Notes under the pieces: model-generated
What the model was told of the DNA's origin: nothing
Database searches by the model: none
What the model saw: the letters and a program-made list of their open reading frames with translations, nothing else
NCBI RefSeq assembly: GCF_016744175.1
Contig: NZ_JADGEV010000015.1
Span: forward strand, 26,244 to 90,243
Direction: 5' to 3'
Length of the DNA: 64,000 nt
From: Neptunomonas sp.
Lineage (GTDB): Bacteria > Pseudomonadota > Gammaproteobacteria > Pseudomonadales > Balneatricaceae
Program-made: the position numbers and the translations under genes
Part shown: positions 45,678 through 56,599 of the stretch, in pieces
Numbering within the stretch: position 1 is the stretch's first letter
Layout of the letters: each line of letters opens with the position of its first letter

Positions 45678-46706
45678 ATGCTTTATTCCTTGGCAAAATC
45701 TCTTATGTTTAATATGGATGCTGAGCGTTCGCATCACCTTGCTTTAAGTGGTATGAATGTTGCAGCAGCACTGGGTCTGCCAACGGTCCTGGGCGCAGAA
45801 ACGCTAGATTTGCCTACGGAAGTAATGGGTATTCGCTTTGCAAACCCTGTTGGCTTGGCAGCTGGGCTAGATAAAAACGGCTCTGCTATTGATGGTTTGG
45901 CGGCGATGGGATTTGGCTTTATCGAAGTAGGCACTGTGACGCCACGCCCTCAAATAGGCAACCCAAAACCACGGTTATTTCGTATTCCAGAGCATAATGC
46001 GATTATTAATCGAATGGGTTTTAATAACCATGGGGTTGATGAGCTGCTAAAGAATGTTGATAGAGCACGTTATAACGGTGTGCTGGGCATTAATATAGGC
46101 AAGAATAAAGACACCAGTAATGAAGATGCTAACAGTGACTATATCTATTGTTTAAGAAAGGTATATTCAAGGGCTTCATATGTAGCGGTCAATATTTCAT
46201 CTCCGAATACACCCGGATTGAGAACACTGCAGTTTGGGGACTCTTTAAATACCTTGCTCGAAGCGCTTAAGAATGAGCAAGCTAGACAAGCTAATCTGCA
46301 TGACCGTTATGTTCCCATTGCAGTGAAAATTGCACCTGACATGACTGAAGAAGAGATTGAGATGGTTGCTGAGTCTCTAAAAACCTATGAAATGGATGGA
46401 GTGATTGCAACTAACACAACGCTTTCTAGAGAAGGTGTAGAAGATTCACCCATGCGATCAGAAGCGGGTGGGCTGAGTGGCGCGCCAGTAAGGAATAAAT
46501 CAACAAAAGTGATTCGGACTTTATCAAAAGCACTGGATGGTGCTTTGCCTATCATTGGTGTGGGTGGCATAACTGAAGGCTTTGATGCCGCTGAGAAAAT
46601 TGAAGCGGGTGCTAGTTTGGTTCAGGCTTACTCAGGCTTTATTTATAAAGGGCCGACTCTAATAAGTGATTCTGTAAGGGCTATTCAGGCATTGCCAAGC
46701 AAGTAA
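45678..46706 (+). CDS. pyrD: Dihydroorotate dehydrogenase (quinone), class 2
   Basis: The protein of about 342 aa starts [23 protein letters not shown], matching the membrane-associating N-terminal helices of class 2 PyrD. An upstream ATG at 45645 would add 11 residues not seen in the family. FMN-binding and active-site segments are [58 protein letters not shown] (catalytic Ser) and [30 protein letters not shown]. It oxidises dihydroorotate to orotate with quinone in pyrimidine synthesis. Confidence 0.95.
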   Translation: MLYSLAKSLMFNMDAERSHHLALSGMNVAAALGLPTVLGAETLDLPTEVMGIRFANPVGLAAGLDKNGSAIDGLAAMGFGFIEVGTVTPRPQIGNPKPRLFRIPEHNAIINRMGFNNHGVDELLKNVDRARYNGVLGINIGKNKDTSNEDANSDYIYCLRKVYSRASYVAVNISSPNTPGLRTLQFGDSLNTLLEALKNEQARQANLHDRYVPIAVKIAPDMTEEEIEMVAESLKTYEMDGVIATNTTLSREGVEDSPMRSEAGGLSGAPVRNKSTKVIRTLSKALDGALPIIGVGGITEGFDAAEKIEAGASLVQAYSGFIYKGPTLISDSVRAIQALPSK

Positions 46707-46716
46707 GAAGGGGAGT

Positions 46717-46745
46717 AAAAAGAAGCTCCTCAAACAGAGGAGCTT
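46717..46745 (-). terminator. Terminator of rmf
   Basis: AAGCTCCTC (46723-46731) and GAGGAGCTT (46737-46745) form a perfect 9-bp stem. On the minus strand it is followed by CTTTTT. It may also limit pyrD read-through. Confidence 0.75.
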
Positions 46746-46770
46746 AGTCTGTTGTAAAGGGGGAGCAACA

Positions 46771-46977
46771 TTAATGTAGTGCTGGGTGAGCCTGAATGGC
46801 TGAAACGCCTGCCATTCCATCCCATTGTGCCTCTCGACCTTGACGCCATCCACTCAACCAGTGGCTACGCAAGTCGGTTACTTTGACAGGACAATCATCG
46901 CGAGATTTCCCACTTAGGCCTGCCTGAAAGCCGCGATTGAAAAGAGTCGAAGTTTTATCTCGTTTCTGTCTCTTCAT
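46771..46977 (-). CDS. rmf: Ribosome modulation factor
   Basis: The 68-aa protein starts MKRQKRDKTSTLFNRGFQAGLSGKSRDDCP and continues LRSHWLSGWRQGREAQWDG, which matches RMF closely. RMF converts 70S ribosomes into inactive 100S dimers in stationary phase. It is somewhat longer than the E. coli protein (55 aa), with about 12 extra C-terminal residues. It is transcribed convergently to pyrD. Confidence 0.92.
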   Translation of the reverse strand: MKRQKRDKTSTLFNRGFQAGLSGKSRDDCPVKVTDLRSHWLSGWRQGREAQWDGMAGVSAIQAHPALH

Positions 46978-47305
46978 ATAAAAGTGCCTCTATTACGTTA
47001 TTATGAGAGTGTGGATAGTTGAGACTGTATGTTCTCAAGGTAGTGATTTATTCCATTAGTGGCTCATCACAGAACACTATAGATAACGAAATTTATTAAG
47101 AAGTGCGATTGGAATTATCTATTGATTTATTGTTTTTAATAGTAAGCGCTTGCAAAAATGGAGCGCTATCAGCAGCTTAGATCAGTTCATTAATGCTGAA
47201 AAAAGATATGAAAAAAAATCACTATGATGTGATTTTTATTGAATGAAATTGTAACTGTTTGATCTCATGGTTTTTTACAGACAGTACCCCTAAATTGGAA
47301 TACAT
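46978..47305. other. Divergent intergenic region between rmf and rlmKL
   Basis: About 330 bp with no ORF; AT-rich, carrying the promoters of rmf (minus) and rlmKL (plus). I recognised no specific operator. Confidence 0.35.
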
Positions 47306-49450
47306 ATGAAATTTTTTGCAACCTGTCCAAAAGGGCTGGAACTACTGCTAGTAACTGAATTAACTGAGTTAGGAGCAGCTGAGGTCAAACAAACGGCAAC
47401 CGGCGCTGAGTTCAGTGGTGAAATTGAACAAGCATACCGTGCATGCTTATGGTCGCGCCTAGCCAATCGAATTTTACTACCTCTTATTGAAGAGAACGTA
47501 GAAACAGCAGACCAGCTTTATGATGCAGTTCAATCAGTTGATTGGTTAGAGCATATGCACGAAGAAGCTTCAATTTTGGTAGCGTTTACGGGTAAAACTG
47601 ATGCCATTAACCACACTCATTTTGGCGCCTTAAAAGTTAAGGATGCGATTGTTGATCAGGTGCGAGATAAGACGGGAATGCGCCCAAGTATTGATCGTGA
47701 CAATCCTGATTTGCGCATCCATGCACACATCTATCGCGGTAAGCTGAGTTTATCTCTGGATTTATCTGGAGGTAGTTTGCATCGTCGTGGTTATCGTACA
47801 CGTGCAGGGGCCGCGCCCTTAAAAGAAAATTTAGCAGCGGCGATATTATGCCGTGCGTCGTGGCCAAAATTGGCTGCAGACAGTCCTGTTCTGTTTGACC
47901 CTATGTGTGGATCAGGCACCTTGGTTATTGAAGGTGCTTTAATGGCTGCAGATATTGCACCGGGCATCTTACGAGAGCAGTTTGGTTTTGAGCGTTGGAA
48001 ACAACATAAGGCTGAGCTTTGGTTAGCGCTTCTAGATGAAGCAGATGCACGTAAAAAAGCAGGCTTAGAGAACCTAACAGCGCGCTTTTATGGATCTGAT
48101 CAGGACGGTTCAGTACTCGAACTAGCCAAAGATAATGCTGAAAGAGCAGGCGTTAGCGACGTTATAAGTTTCAAAAGGGCTTCTGTCGAGCAGATGGTGG
48201 TACCGGAAAACTCTCCGGGACTGCTGGTTACCAACCCTCCTTATGGCGAGCGCATGGGAGATGAATCTGAACTAATGTTTTTGTATCGCCATATTGGCGA
48301 TGCTTTAAAGCAAGATTTTGCAGGCTGGAAGGCTGCCATCTTTACCGGTAACCCTGAACTTTGCCAGGTAGTGGGGCTAAAAGCAGATAAAAGCTATAGC
48401 TTGAATAATGGTCCGATCGACGGTCGTTTGTTTTTGTACACTCTATACGCAGACCGTAATGACGTTAAGCCTGGTGAAGAGAACCAAGAATACGTTGTGG
48501 CTGCGCTTAGCGACAATGCTCAAATGTTTGCAAATCGCCTGAAGAAAAATCTTAAAGGTTTGAAAAAGTGGCAAAAGCAGCAGGGCATTGGATGTTACCG
48601 TCTCTATGATGCCGATATGCCTGAGTATGCGGTAGCGGTTGATTTGTATAATGATTGGGTACATGTACAAGAATATGCAGCTCCCGCTTCGGTTGATAAG
48701 GTTAAAGCGTTTGACCGTATTAAAGATGTGTTGGCCGCTATTCCTGAAGCGCTTGATGTTAACCCACGTAAGGTCGTCTTAAAGCAACGTAAGCGCCAAA
48801 GTGGTACAGGGCAGTACAACAAACAAGCCAGTGTGGGTCGCTTTTTTGAAGTCCAGGAGCATGGGTGCCGTTTTAGAATTAACTTACACGATTACCTCGA
48901 CACAGGTTTGTTTCTGGATCATCGCCCTATACGCCATCAAATTCAGCAACAAGCAGATGGGAAAGACTTCTTAAACCTCTTTTGCTATACCGCATCAGCA
49001 AGTGTTCATGCTGCTATTGGCGGTGCTAGATCGACTACCAGTGTGGATATGTCTGCGACCTATCTTCAGTGGGCAATGAAAAACATGGCACTGAATGGCT
49101 TTAACAGTAAAGAGCATCACTTTATCGAAGCGGACTGTTTAAGCTGGTTGAAAAAGCAACGTAAGCCTGCCTATGACATGATCTTTCTAGACCCTCCAAC
49201 GTTTTCAAACTCTAAGAAAATGTTAGATGTCTTGGATGTGCAGCGTGATCATGTTGATTTGATCAAGCTCTCAATGAGACTACTCCGCAAAGGTGGTGTG
49301 CTTATTTTTTCTAATAATTATCGCCGCTTTAAGTTGGATTATGAGTTGCTTTCAGGCTTTGATATTAAAGAAATAACACAACAAACCATTGATCCTGATT
49401 TTAAGCGTAATGCGCGCATTCATAGTTGTTTCGAAATACGCTGGCCTTAA
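47306..49450 (+). CDS. rlmL: Bifunctional 23S rRNA methyltransferase RlmKL
   Basis: The 714-aa protein starts MKFFATCPKGLELLLVTELTELGA. A THUMP domain (about 45-155) precedes the first Rossmann methyltransferase (LFDPMCGSGTLVIEGALMAADIAPG; catalytic TNPPYGERMG). The second methyltransferase (about 530-710) has FLNLFCYTASASVHAA and DMIFLDPPTFSNSKKM. It makes m2G2445 and m7G2069 in 23S rRNA. Length and fused architecture match the gammaproteobacterial RlmKL. It is monocistronic. Confidence 0.96.
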   Translation: MKFFATCPKGLELLLVTELTELGAAEVKQTATGAEFSGEIEQAYRACLWSRLANRILLPLIEENVETADQLYDAVQSVDWLEHMHEEASILVAFTGKTDAINHTHFGALKVKDAIVDQVRDKTGMRPSIDRDNPDLRIHAHIYRGKLSLSLDLSGGSLHRRGYRTRAGAAPLKENLAAAILCRASWPKLAADSPVLFDPMCGSGTLVIEGALMAADIAPGILREQFGFERWKQHKAELWLALLDEADARKKAGLENLTARFYGSDQDGSVLELAKDNAERAGVSDVISFKRASVEQMVVPENSPGLLVTNPPYGERMGDESELMFLYRHIGDALKQDFAGWKAAIFTGNPELCQVVGLKADKSYSLNNGPIDGRLFLYTLYADRNDVKPGEENQEYVVAALSDNAQMFANRLKKNLKGLKKWQKQQGIGCYRLYDADMPEYAVAVDLYNDWVHVQEYAAPASVDKVKAFDRIKDVLAAIPEALDVNPRKVVLKQRKRQSGTGQYNKQASVGRFFEVQEHGCRFRINLHDYLDTGLFLDHRPIRHQIQQQADGKDFLNLFCYTASASVHAAIGGARSTTSVDMSATYLQWAMKNMALNGFNSKEHHFIEADCLSWLKKQRKPAYDMIFLDPPTFSNSKKMLDVLDVQRDHVDLIKLSMRLLRKGGVLIFSNNYRRFKLDYELLSGFDIKEITQQTIDPDFKRNARIHSCFEIRWP

Positions 49451-49471
49451 GTCAGTGCGTTCATCTCTTTC

Positions 49472-49487
49472 TGGCATAGTTCATGCT
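49472..49487 (+). promoter_or_regulatory. Candidate sigma-54 promoter upstream of amtB
   Basis: TGGCATAGTTCATGCT has GG and GC 10 bp apart, with TGGCA and TGCT context close to consensus. Transcription would start near 49498, giving a leader of about 215 nt. Ammonium transporter genes are often NtrC/sigma-54 controlled. Confidence 0.55.
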
Positions 49488-49504
49488 TTGTATTAGTGCG
49501 ACAC

Positions 49505-49528
49505 AAGATCTCTTTTAGAGGTCTTGTT
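49505..49528 (+). terminator. Weak hairpin after rlmKL
   Basis: AAGATCTCT and AGAGGTCTT with a TTT loop form a stem with one G-T pair; a short TTG follows. It could terminate rlmKL or be a leader structure of the amtB transcript. Confidence 0.4.
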
Positions 49529-49663
49529 GCACCAAACGTGCGCGTTTCGTTATTTACTCTAGATAAAACAACATATTAGCCTCTGTTTTTGAGTTTCTAT
49601 GTTGTATTTAAGTAAGCCGATATCGATATAAATGCACCTCTTTGGGATTAAATATAAGAAAGC

Positions 49664-49678
49664 GCACCAAGACAGTGC
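49664..49678. promoter_or_regulatory. NtrC-type binding site
   Basis: GCACCAAGACAGTGC fits the NtrC consensus GCACY-N5-RGTGC exactly. It lies 36 bp upstream of the amtB start and downstream of the sigma-54-like element. Confidence 0.55.
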
Positions 49679-49713
49679 AAAAGTGTGCACCTGCATGAAC
49701 TGAGGAGATATTC

Positions 49714-50922
49714 GTGGATAATGTTAATAGTGCCGTTGAGACACTAGTTCAAAGCTCTAATACCCTATTTATTCTGATGGGAGCTATCATGGTGTTTGCC
49801 ATGCATGCTGGCTTTGCCTTTCTTGAAGTGGGAACAGTACGTCATAAAAACCAAGTAAACGCCCTCGTAAAAATCATGACAGACTTTGGTTTTTCTGCTG
49901 TAGCTTATTTCTTTATAGGCTACTGGATTGCGTATGACGTTACTTTTTTCCAAGATGCTGAGACATTGGCCAAAGGTAACGGTTATGAATTAGTTAAATT
50001 CTTTTTCTTGATGACTTTTGCTGCGGCTATTCCGGCGATTGTGTCAGGTGGTATTGCTGAACGTGCTAAATTCTGGCCTGTTTTATTAGCATCAACGTTA
50101 ACAGTGGCTTTTGTTTACCCGCTATTTGAGGGCATTATCTGGAATGGTAATTACGGTTTTCAGGCGTGGTTAGAATCCTCTTTCGGTGCTGGCTTTCATG
50201 ATTTCGCAGGGTCAGTTGTTGTGCATGGTGTTGGTGGGTGGATTGCATTAGTCGCCGTACTGTTTTTAGGCATACGTAAAGGGCGTTACCGCAATGGCCG
50301 TTTAGTTGCTTTCCCACCGTCAAATATACCCTTCTTGGCATTAGGCGCATGGATTCTTTCTATTGGTTGGTTTGGCTTTAATGTGATGTCGGCTCAAACT
50401 CTCGATGGCGTCTCTGGTTTGGTTGCCGTTAACTCCTTAATGGCGATGGTGGGCGGTATTATTGCTGCGTTAATCGTCGGTAAAAATGACCCCGGTTTCA
50501 TACATAACGGTCCGTTAGCGGGCTTAGTCGCAGTGTGCGCAGGTTCTGATGTGATGCACCCGATTGGTGCGTTGGTTGTGGGGGCTATTGCAGGTGTCGT
50601 CTTTGTTTGGATGTTTACGCTGCAGCAAAACAAATGGAAAATTGATGATGTGCTAGGTGTGTGGCCACTGCATGGATTATGTGGTGTTTGGGGTGGTATT
50701 GCTGCAGGAATCTTTGGCAGTGAAGCATTGGGCGGCTTGGGCGGTGTTAGCCTGATATCTCAGATTATCGGAACGTTTGCAGGTATCCTTGTTGCTGTCG
50801 TGGGAGCTGCAATTGTCTACGGTGGTATTAAAGCGGTGCTTGGATTACGTCTCAGTGATGAGGAAGAATTTAACGGTGCTGATTTAAGCATCCATAAAAT
50901 AGAATCAACGTCGAATGACTAG
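49714..50922 (+). CDS. amtB: Ammonium transporter
   Basis: The 402-aa protein has 11 helices and Amt signatures: MVFAMHAGFAFLEVGTVRHKN, GGIAERAKFWPVL, DFAGSVVVHGVGGWIAL (first pore His) and DVLGVWPLHGLCGVWGGIAAG (second pore His region). A GTG start is used with TGAGGAG upstream. No signal peptide is seen and no glnK follows. It conducts ammonia/ammonium into the cell under nitrogen limitation; the NtrC-like site upstream agrees. Confidence 0.93.
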   Translation: MDNVNSAVETLVQSSNTLFILMGAIMVFAMHAGFAFLEVGTVRHKNQVNALVKIMTDFGFSAVAYFFIGYWIAYDVTFFQDAETLAKGNGYELVKFFFLMTFAAAIPAIVSGGIAERAKFWPVLLASTLTVAFVYPLFEGIIWNGNYGFQAWLESSFGAGFHDFAGSVVVHGVGGWIALVAVLFLGIRKGRYRNGRLVAFPPSNIPFLALGAWILSIGWFGFNVMSAQTLDGVSGLVAVNSLMAMVGGIIAALIVGKNDPGFIHNGPLAGLVAVCAGSDVMHPIGALVVGAIAGVVFVWMFTLQQNKWKIDDVLGVWPLHGLCGVWGGIAAGIFGSEALGGLGGVSLISQIIGTFAGILVAVVGAAIVYGGIKAVLGLRLSDEEEFNGADLSIHKIESTSND

Positions 50923-50977
50923 AATGGATCAATAGTTTATTCAGTTTTTATCCGTGTTGCTAAAGCGGTTTGTGAGA

Positions 50978-51010
50978 AGCCCCAGCCTCTGTGCTGGGGT
51001 TTTTGTTTTT
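50978..51010 (+). terminator. Terminator of amtB
   Basis: CCCCAGC (50980-50986) and GCTGGGG (50993-50999) with a 6-nt loop are followed by TTTTTTG and further T. A strong intrinsic terminator. Confidence 0.9.
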
Positions 51011-51148
51011 ATAGCACTGTTAATATGGCTCCTTTAATCCAGATGTATAGATTTGTCATGTCTAGCTAGGCTAAAATTCAGTGCTGATACAAATTTATAA
51101 CAAAGCGCTGCTTGTTGAGTAAGTAGCCTAATTCATATTGGATGCTGA

Positions 51149-52546
51149 ATGCTTTTTAACAAGCTCCCTGATGATCTTTTTTTGCCCTTGTCAGGCAAAA
51201 ATCGTCATATCTATCAAGCCGTTTTGCTGCAGTTAGCAGATCTGTTTTTTGATGAAGACTTAATAGACCCATTTATTCCAAAGGATTTGGTACGCTCTAC
51301 TATTGAGAACGCCGTCGTTCGTTTGGGTGTGCGTCGCTGGGAACCGGAAGACGAAGACGATTCCGAAGGAGAAGAGTTACCACGCTCCACAGCTGAGTAC
51401 ACTAACCGCATATACAGGCGCCTTGTAAAAACCGGCTGGGTAGAAGAAGAGCAGCGCATCTATCGCACGTTTGTTTTAATGTCACCCTCTATCAGTTACT
51501 TGTTACGCTCTTTAGTGTCTATTTCTAATCTTGAGAAGCGTTCATACGGTGGTGCAGTTTTAAATGTTCTTAGCTCGTTAGAGTCTGCCGTTAATGATCC
51601 CGCAGGGCGCGGTATTACGCTGTCAGAAGCGGCACAAACTGCTGCGGACTTTAGTGCCCATTTAACGGATATGATGTTGGGTTTACGAGAACTCAAAATT
51701 AGTTTGTCTCATGCTGAAAGCCCACAGGAAGTTGTACGTGGCTTCTTTGACCGCTTTGTTGAACGAATTTTAGTTTCCGATTACAAAACACTGAAAACTA
51801 AAAATAACCCTTTTAGATTTAGACGCCAAATCTTATCTTTATTACGTGATTTACAGTTTGATACGATTAAGCTAGATACGTTAACGCGGCACTACCAAGA
51901 ACAGTTTGAATCCGATTACGACGATGCTGAGGCGATGGTTCATCTGCATATAAATCGAATTGTGCGTATCTTCGACTCAGTAGATAAGCGCCTTGATACC
52001 ATTGATGACTTCCGTTACCGACTAGAGAAGCGCGTGGCAGATACTGTCCGTTATATGGATAAAACGACTCCCGGCATGGCATCTCGACTGTCTCGCTTAA
52101 TAAAAGAAGTGGCGAAAGACGATGCTTTACCCGTGATTGATACCCTAGAGGAAGTTAGTTTCATCTCTCCTGCCAGCGTACGTGCCCCGTTTAAACGGCG
52201 TATTCAGGCTGAGCCTCGAGTAATACGTCAGCAAATTATTGATCCTAAAGCGCTTCAATTAAGGCAGTTATTTAAAGACTTTAAAGAACGCCGCGAAGTG
52301 AAGATAGACCGTATAGATGCGTATCTTGATCGTCATTTGGGTAGCAAAGAAACGTTACGCGCAGATGAGTTTGAGATTGACAGTATCGAAGATTATATCT
52401 GCTTCAGTTATATCCGCCATTTGGCCTCACTTGGTAAAAAAGCCAAGAAAACAGCTGAACAGTTCAATATCCAGTTTAATGATCAATACACCAGTGTGGC
52501 CGGAATGGTTGAGTGTCGTGATTTTGTTATTTATAGGAAACGCTAA
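51149..52546 (+). CDS. mksF: MksF, kleisin-like condensin subunit
   Basis: The 465-aa protein is the first of three overlapping genes with the order and sizes of the MksF-MksE-MksB (JetABC-like) SMC complex. It has a winged-helix-like N-terminus and helical middle ([37 protein letters not shown]). Its TAA overlaps the mksE ATG by one base, indicating tight coupling. MksF bridges MksB heads and binds MksE in chromosome condensation. Identification rests on operon architecture plus family resemblance. Confidence 0.85.
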   Translation: MLFNKLPDDLFLPLSGKNRHIYQAVLLQLADLFFDEDLIDPFIPKDLVRSTIENAVVRLGVRRWEPEDEDDSEGEELPRSTAEYTNRIYRRLVKTGWVEEEQRIYRTFVLMSPSISYLLRSLVSISNLEKRSYGGAVLNVLSSLESAVNDPAGRGITLSEAAQTAADFSAHLTDMMLGLRELKISLSHAESPQEVVRGFFDRFVERILVSDYKTLKTKNNPFRFRRQILSLLRDLQFDTIKLDTLTRHYQEQFESDYDDAEAMVHLHINRIVRIFDSVDKRLDTIDDFRYRLEKRVADTVRYMDKTTPGMASRLSRLIKEVAKDDALPVIDTLEEVSFISPASVRAPFKRRIQAEPRVIRQQIIDPKALQLRQLFKDFKERREVKIDRIDAYLDRHLGSKETLRADEFEIDSIEDYICFSYIRHLASLGKKAKKTAEQFNIQFNDQYTSVAGMVECRDFVIYRKR

Positions 52547-53181
52547 TGCTTGGTGATCTACAAAAAATAATCAGCCGAAGCGATCAGTATGAAGCTGCCG
52601 ATTTTTCGCATGCAGCCAATCTGTTACTGACCAACCAGTTCTTACATGCTGATCGTTCATCACACAGGGATAGCTACTTCCTTGTCTCTTCACATATTGA
52701 TTACTTTACTAACTTATTCGAAGCGATTGGCTGGTCTTTTATCTATCAACCTGATGAAGCCTATCTCGGTATTTTGCCGCAAGATAGCGAACGTAACTTG
52801 AAGTTGCGCTTGGATGAGTCTCTACTGCTGTTGTGTATGCGCCAACAATATGAAGAAAAACTAGAAAAGTTCGAAGTAGAAAGTGGCAAAGCGTACACCA
52901 ATATTAATGAGTTGCTGTCTTTATACGAAAACTTGACCAACAAAGAGATTCCGAATGAAACACGAATGAAAGAGATTCTTTCGTTGTTCGCTCGTCATGG
53001 TGTTATTGAGCGTGGCAAACCAAACGAAACAGAGCCTAAGAATGTACCATTCAGCATTCAGCCGACTATTCGTCAGGTTGTAGTAGAAGATTTTATCGGC
53101 CAGCTAGAAGCCTTGTGTGATACAGATACACGAGATGCTCTGACCGAAGAAGAGGAGGCGATCGCTGATGAAACAGCTTAA
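52546..53181 (+). CDS. mksE: MksE, accessory condensin subunit
   Basis: The 211-aa protein has the size and position of MksE (DUF4194-type): [32 protein letters not shown], with the later [18 protein letters not shown] winged-helix segment. It starts at the mksF stop and overlaps mksB by 14 bp. MksE binds MksF and modulates DNA engagement of the complex. An acidic tail (EEEEAIADE) ends the protein. Confidence 0.85.
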   Translation: MLGDLQKIISRSDQYEAADFSHAANLLLTNQFLHADRSSHRDSYFLVSSHIDYFTNLFEAIGWSFIYQPDEAYLGILPQDSERNLKLRLDESLLLLCMRQQYEEKLEKFEVESGKAYTNINELLSLYENLTNKEIPNETRMKEILSLFARHGVIERGKPNETEPKNVPFSIQPTIRQVVVEDFIGQLEALCDTDTRDALTEEEEAIADETA

Positions 53182-56100
53182 CCGCATAGTATTAGTTAAC
53201 TGGTATGTATTAGGTGCCGTTGAAGTGCCTATTAAGGGCAATGTTGCAATTGTAGGCCCTAATGGTTCTGGTAAGTCGGCTTTGCTGGATGCTATTCAAA
53301 CTGTTTTGATGGGTGGGCATAAGCGTCACTTAAGCTTTAACGCCTCGGCAGGCCAAAAGAGTGAGCGCTCTCTGCGCACTTATTGTTTGGGTTACCTTGA
53401 TGATGGTAGCAAGAAAGCAATGGCCCGAGAGGACTCGCTTACTTATATGGCACTGAGTTTTTTTGATACTGAAACTGCGAAAGAAACCTGTATAGGCATA
53501 GCCATTAATGCCTCAACCTCATCGCCAGAAGAAGAAATACTCGGACGTTTTATCATGCCTGAGTTTTCGGTTGGTTTGGATGACTTCTCCATAATGGAGG
53601 GCGATGGTCGTTTACCTAAGCCATGGACACAAGTACGGGACCAATTGCTGAAGCAGTGTCCTGATATGATTTTAGAAAAACGTGCCAGTAAGTTTATTCG
53701 CGAAGTGACAACGGCGCTGAGTCATGATGCGCAGATGCCGAATGATGATGAAAAGTTTGTTAAGAACTTTAAAAATGCGCTGCGCTTTGTGCCGATTGAT
53801 AGCCCAACGCGCTTTGTGCGTGAGTTTGTGCTCGATGAAAATATTGTTCACGTAGGTGCTTTTCGTAAATCGCTCGATGAGTATCGTGCGATGGAGCAAA
53901 AAACACGAGAAGTATTTAATCGAATTGCCGAGCTGGAAAAAGTACAAGAGCAGTGCAAAGGCATACAGCGCAATATCAAAAACGCTGCAGAGTATGAATG
54001 GGTTGTACACGAGTCACGTTTTGAAAATGCAGATCTTAAAAAGGAAGATGCGCAGGAACGCTTAGACGCCAACCAAGAGAAAGAAGCCGTTGTTCAACTC
54101 GAACTAGAAAATCACGCTGCAAATATGAGCAGTGTAATGCAGCATCTAGCGGATGCCCGTGCTCAGCTAAATAACTCTAACGCGGCTCATCAAATTAAGG
54201 CATTGGAAAACTCGATTACTGCACGCTTGCATGAAGAAGGCGTCGTAAAAGACAAGATCCAAAACGTTTATAGCTTGTTCCGCACTACAGTTGGTTTTTC
54301 CAATTATGAGCAGTTATTGCCTGAGACATTCTTGCCGTTGGTAAAGCGCTCGGTTGACTTGTGGCGATCGGGTGAAGATATGATGGCGGATGTGTGGCCG
54401 CCTGAGCCTGTTGAAGTTGATAATACCATCGATCAATTGAAGCAGAGTGTGGATTCAGTAAGACGCGATATCGGTCGCAAATTTGAAGAATCGGTCATTC
54501 GTATTAATGAACTGCGCACAAATATTCAGAGCCAAAAAGGCGCTGTTGAACAGCTTAAGCAGGGGCGTGCTCCGGTGCGACATAACACCCGTGAGCTCAT
54601 GGAGTTGCTGGCTGAATATGGCATTGAATCAACACCCATATGCGAACTTGTAGATATCAATGAAGATAAGTGGCGCATTGCGATTGAGTCTTTCTTGGGT
54701 GCGCGCCGTGAAGCCTTAATTGTTGACCCAGAGCATGTAAGAGAAGCGATTACCCTGTACCGCCGTAAAGGGCGTCATTTGAAAGGTTGCCGTATTATTA
54801 ATACAACAAAATCGCAGGATTGGCTGCGTCGCTCTAAGCCACAGTCATTGGCGCATTTTGTTGATACCGATAATGAGCATGCGCAAGCGTATATGAACCG
54901 TGCTTTAGGTGGAGTGATTGCTGTAGAAACAGAAGCTGAGCTCCTTCGCCAAGAACGTGCGTTGACGTACGACTGCATGTTGCAAACGGAAGGTTCGACA
55001 ACATCGATTAATGAAATGTCGCCAATTATGGGTGTTCGTCGTCGTGGTGACCAGCTTGCCTCAAAAGGTAAGCAAGTCGATGAGATGCTGTCCGAATTTA
55101 CTACCTTGGGTAAACGTCATGAGTCATTAGAAAAACTACGTGATAGTTTGATTAACCTGACAACAAGCTTAGTGGGTGCGAGTGAAAAAGTATTTGATCT
55201 CGTTCAGCAGCGTGAGCAACTAGGTACCGAGATTGAAGGTTATCGCCAAGCGATTACCGATATGCGAAATCACGACGATACGGGTATACAGCAACGCATT
55301 GCTGATTTAGCAGAAGAGCAGAAAACAGCAGAAGAAAAGAATAAGCTTCTGATGGATAAACTGCAGCGTATCCGTACGAATATGATAAAAGATTCAGCCG
55401 CATTAGAAGTATTGGACCAAGAGCTAACAGAGCACTCTGAAGCACGTAACGTATGTGAAGCCAAAACGGACTTTGATGCACAATCTGCTCAAGAAAAACG
55501 CGACTACTTAGATGAAACATGTGCGGGTGAGTTAGAGCGTATTATTTTTGAAGCGGCCAAAAAAGCACAATCAGAACTCTCATTACACGAAAAGAAAAAG
55601 TACTCGGTTCGTGATGCTATCGCTAATTATAAAGCGAAGTTTCATGGCGGCGGTATGAGCCATCAGGGCTTAGATAAAATTGGCCCAGACTCGACCCATG
55701 AAGAGTTAGAGCAATATGTTGATGAAACGGTTCAAGCGTTAACTGATTCTGAGTTGGCCTTGTATACGCAAAAAGCAGAGCGTGCTCGTTTGGAAGCAGA
55801 AACATCATTTAGATCAGACTTTGTTGCGCACTTGAACGACCAGATAAACAACATCAAAGATCTAATTCGTGAGTTGAATAACCATCTAAAGAACCGTCCT
55901 TTCCATAAGGAAATGTATAGCTTTGAGATGATGCCTAATCCAGAACTCAAGGATATCCTTGAGCTAGTAGAGGCTTATACACGCCTGGATCAGGCCAACG
56001 TAGGTTCATTGTTTGACTTGAAGTTTGATGAAGACAAACCGCATCAAGATGCATTGTCAAAGATTCACGATGTATTAAAAGATGAAGGTGAAAGTAGTCT

Positions 56101-56596
56101 TTTGCAAGATTACCGAAACTTCTATAACTTTGAGCTGGTGGTTAAAGACCTTAACGGTCATCGTAAAACAACCTTAACTCAGCGTATTAAAACCGGTTCT
56201 GGTGGTGAGCATCAAGTTCCATTCTATGTGGCTATGGCGGCTGCAATGGGTGCGGCTTACCGTCTAAAAGAAGGGCCAGATGGTAAGGCCGTTGGTGGAA
56301 TGAGTCTATCGGTATTTGATGAAGCCTTTAACAAACTGGATTCAGAAAATACCATAACGTCTCTCGGCTTCATGACCGACTTGGGGCTGCAAACGATTAT
56401 CGCCGCACCGGATGAAAAGTATTCGTTGTTATCTTCATGCATGGAAACCATTATCAACGTATGTCGTGATGGACGTATTGTTGATATTGATGTGGAATTC
56501 CCAACGCAAAAAGGTAAAGAGCTGCTTAACTCAGACAACCCGCATAAGCTAATGAAACAAGCTGAATTGTCTGACGGGTTGTTAGAAACAGTGTGA
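53168..56596 (+). CDS. mksB: MksB, SMC-like condensin ATPase
   Basis: The 1142-aa protein is the SMC subunit. The N-terminal Walker [21 protein letters not shown] is at residues 30-37, and long coiled coils flank a hinge-like region near 500-620. The C-terminal head has a signature-like [19 protein letters not shown] and Walker [15 protein letters not shown]. It is the last gene of the mksFEB operon. No toprim nuclease gene (mksG/jetD) follows, so this is probably the chromosome-organising type rather than the anti-plasmid Wadjet type. Confidence 0.9.
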   Translation: MKQLNRIVLVNWYVLGAVEVPIKGNVAIVGPNGSGKSALLDAIQTVLMGGHKRHLSFNASAGQKSERSLRTYCLGYLDDGSKKAMAREDSLTYMALSFFDTETAKETCIGIAINASTSSPEEEILGRFIMPEFSVGLDDFSIMEGDGRLPKPWTQVRDQLLKQCPDMILEKRASKFIREVTTALSHDAQMPNDDEKFVKNFKNALRFVPIDSPTRFVREFVLDENIVHVGAFRKSLDEYRAMEQKTREVFNRIAELEKVQEQCKGIQRNIKNAAEYEWVVHESRFENADLKKEDAQERLDANQEKEAVVQLELENHAANMSSVMQHLADARAQLNNSNAAHQIKALENSITARLHEEGVVKDKIQNVYSLFRTTVGFSNYEQLLPETFLPLVKRSVDLWRSGEDMMADVWPPEPVEVDNTIDQLKQSVDSVRRDIGRKFEESVIRINELRTNIQSQKGAVEQLKQGRAPVRHNTRELMELLAEYGIESTPICELVDINEDKWRIAIESFLGARREALIVDPEHVREAITLYRRKGRHLKGCRIINTTKSQDWLRRSKPQSLAHFVDTDNEHAQAYMNRALGGVIAVETEAELLRQERALTYDCMLQTEGSTTSINEMSPIMGVRRRGDQLASKGKQVDEMLSEFTTLGKRHESLEKLRDSLINLTTSLVGASEKVFDLVQQREQLGTEIEGYRQAITDMRNHDDTGIQQRIADLAEEQKTAEEKNKLLMDKLQRIRTNMIKDSAALEVLDQELTEHSEARNVCEAKTDFDAQSAQEKRDYLDETCAGELERIIFEAAKKAQSELSLHEKKKYSVRDAIANYKAKFHGGGMSHQGLDKIGPDSTHEELEQYVDETVQALTDSELALYTQKAERARLEAETSFRSDFVAHLNDQINNIKDLIRELNNHLKNRPFHKEMYSFEMMPNPELKDILELVEAYTRLDQANVGSLFDLKFDEDKPHQDALSKIHDVLKDEGESSLLQDYRNFYNFELVVKDLNGHRKTTLTQRIKTGSGGEHQVPFYVAMAAAMGAAYRLKEGPDGKAVGGMSLSVFDEAFNKLDSENTITSLGFMTDLGLQTIIAAPDEKYSLLSSCMETIINVCRDGRIVDIDVEFPTQKGKELLNSDNPHKLMKQAELSDGLLETV

Positions 56597-56599
56597 TGT

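Noticed and set aside
51149..56596. Wadjet (JetABCD) anti-plasmid defence system
   Set aside because: Three of four parts are present, but no toprim nuclease gene (JetD/MksG) lies on either side. I call it MksFEB instead.
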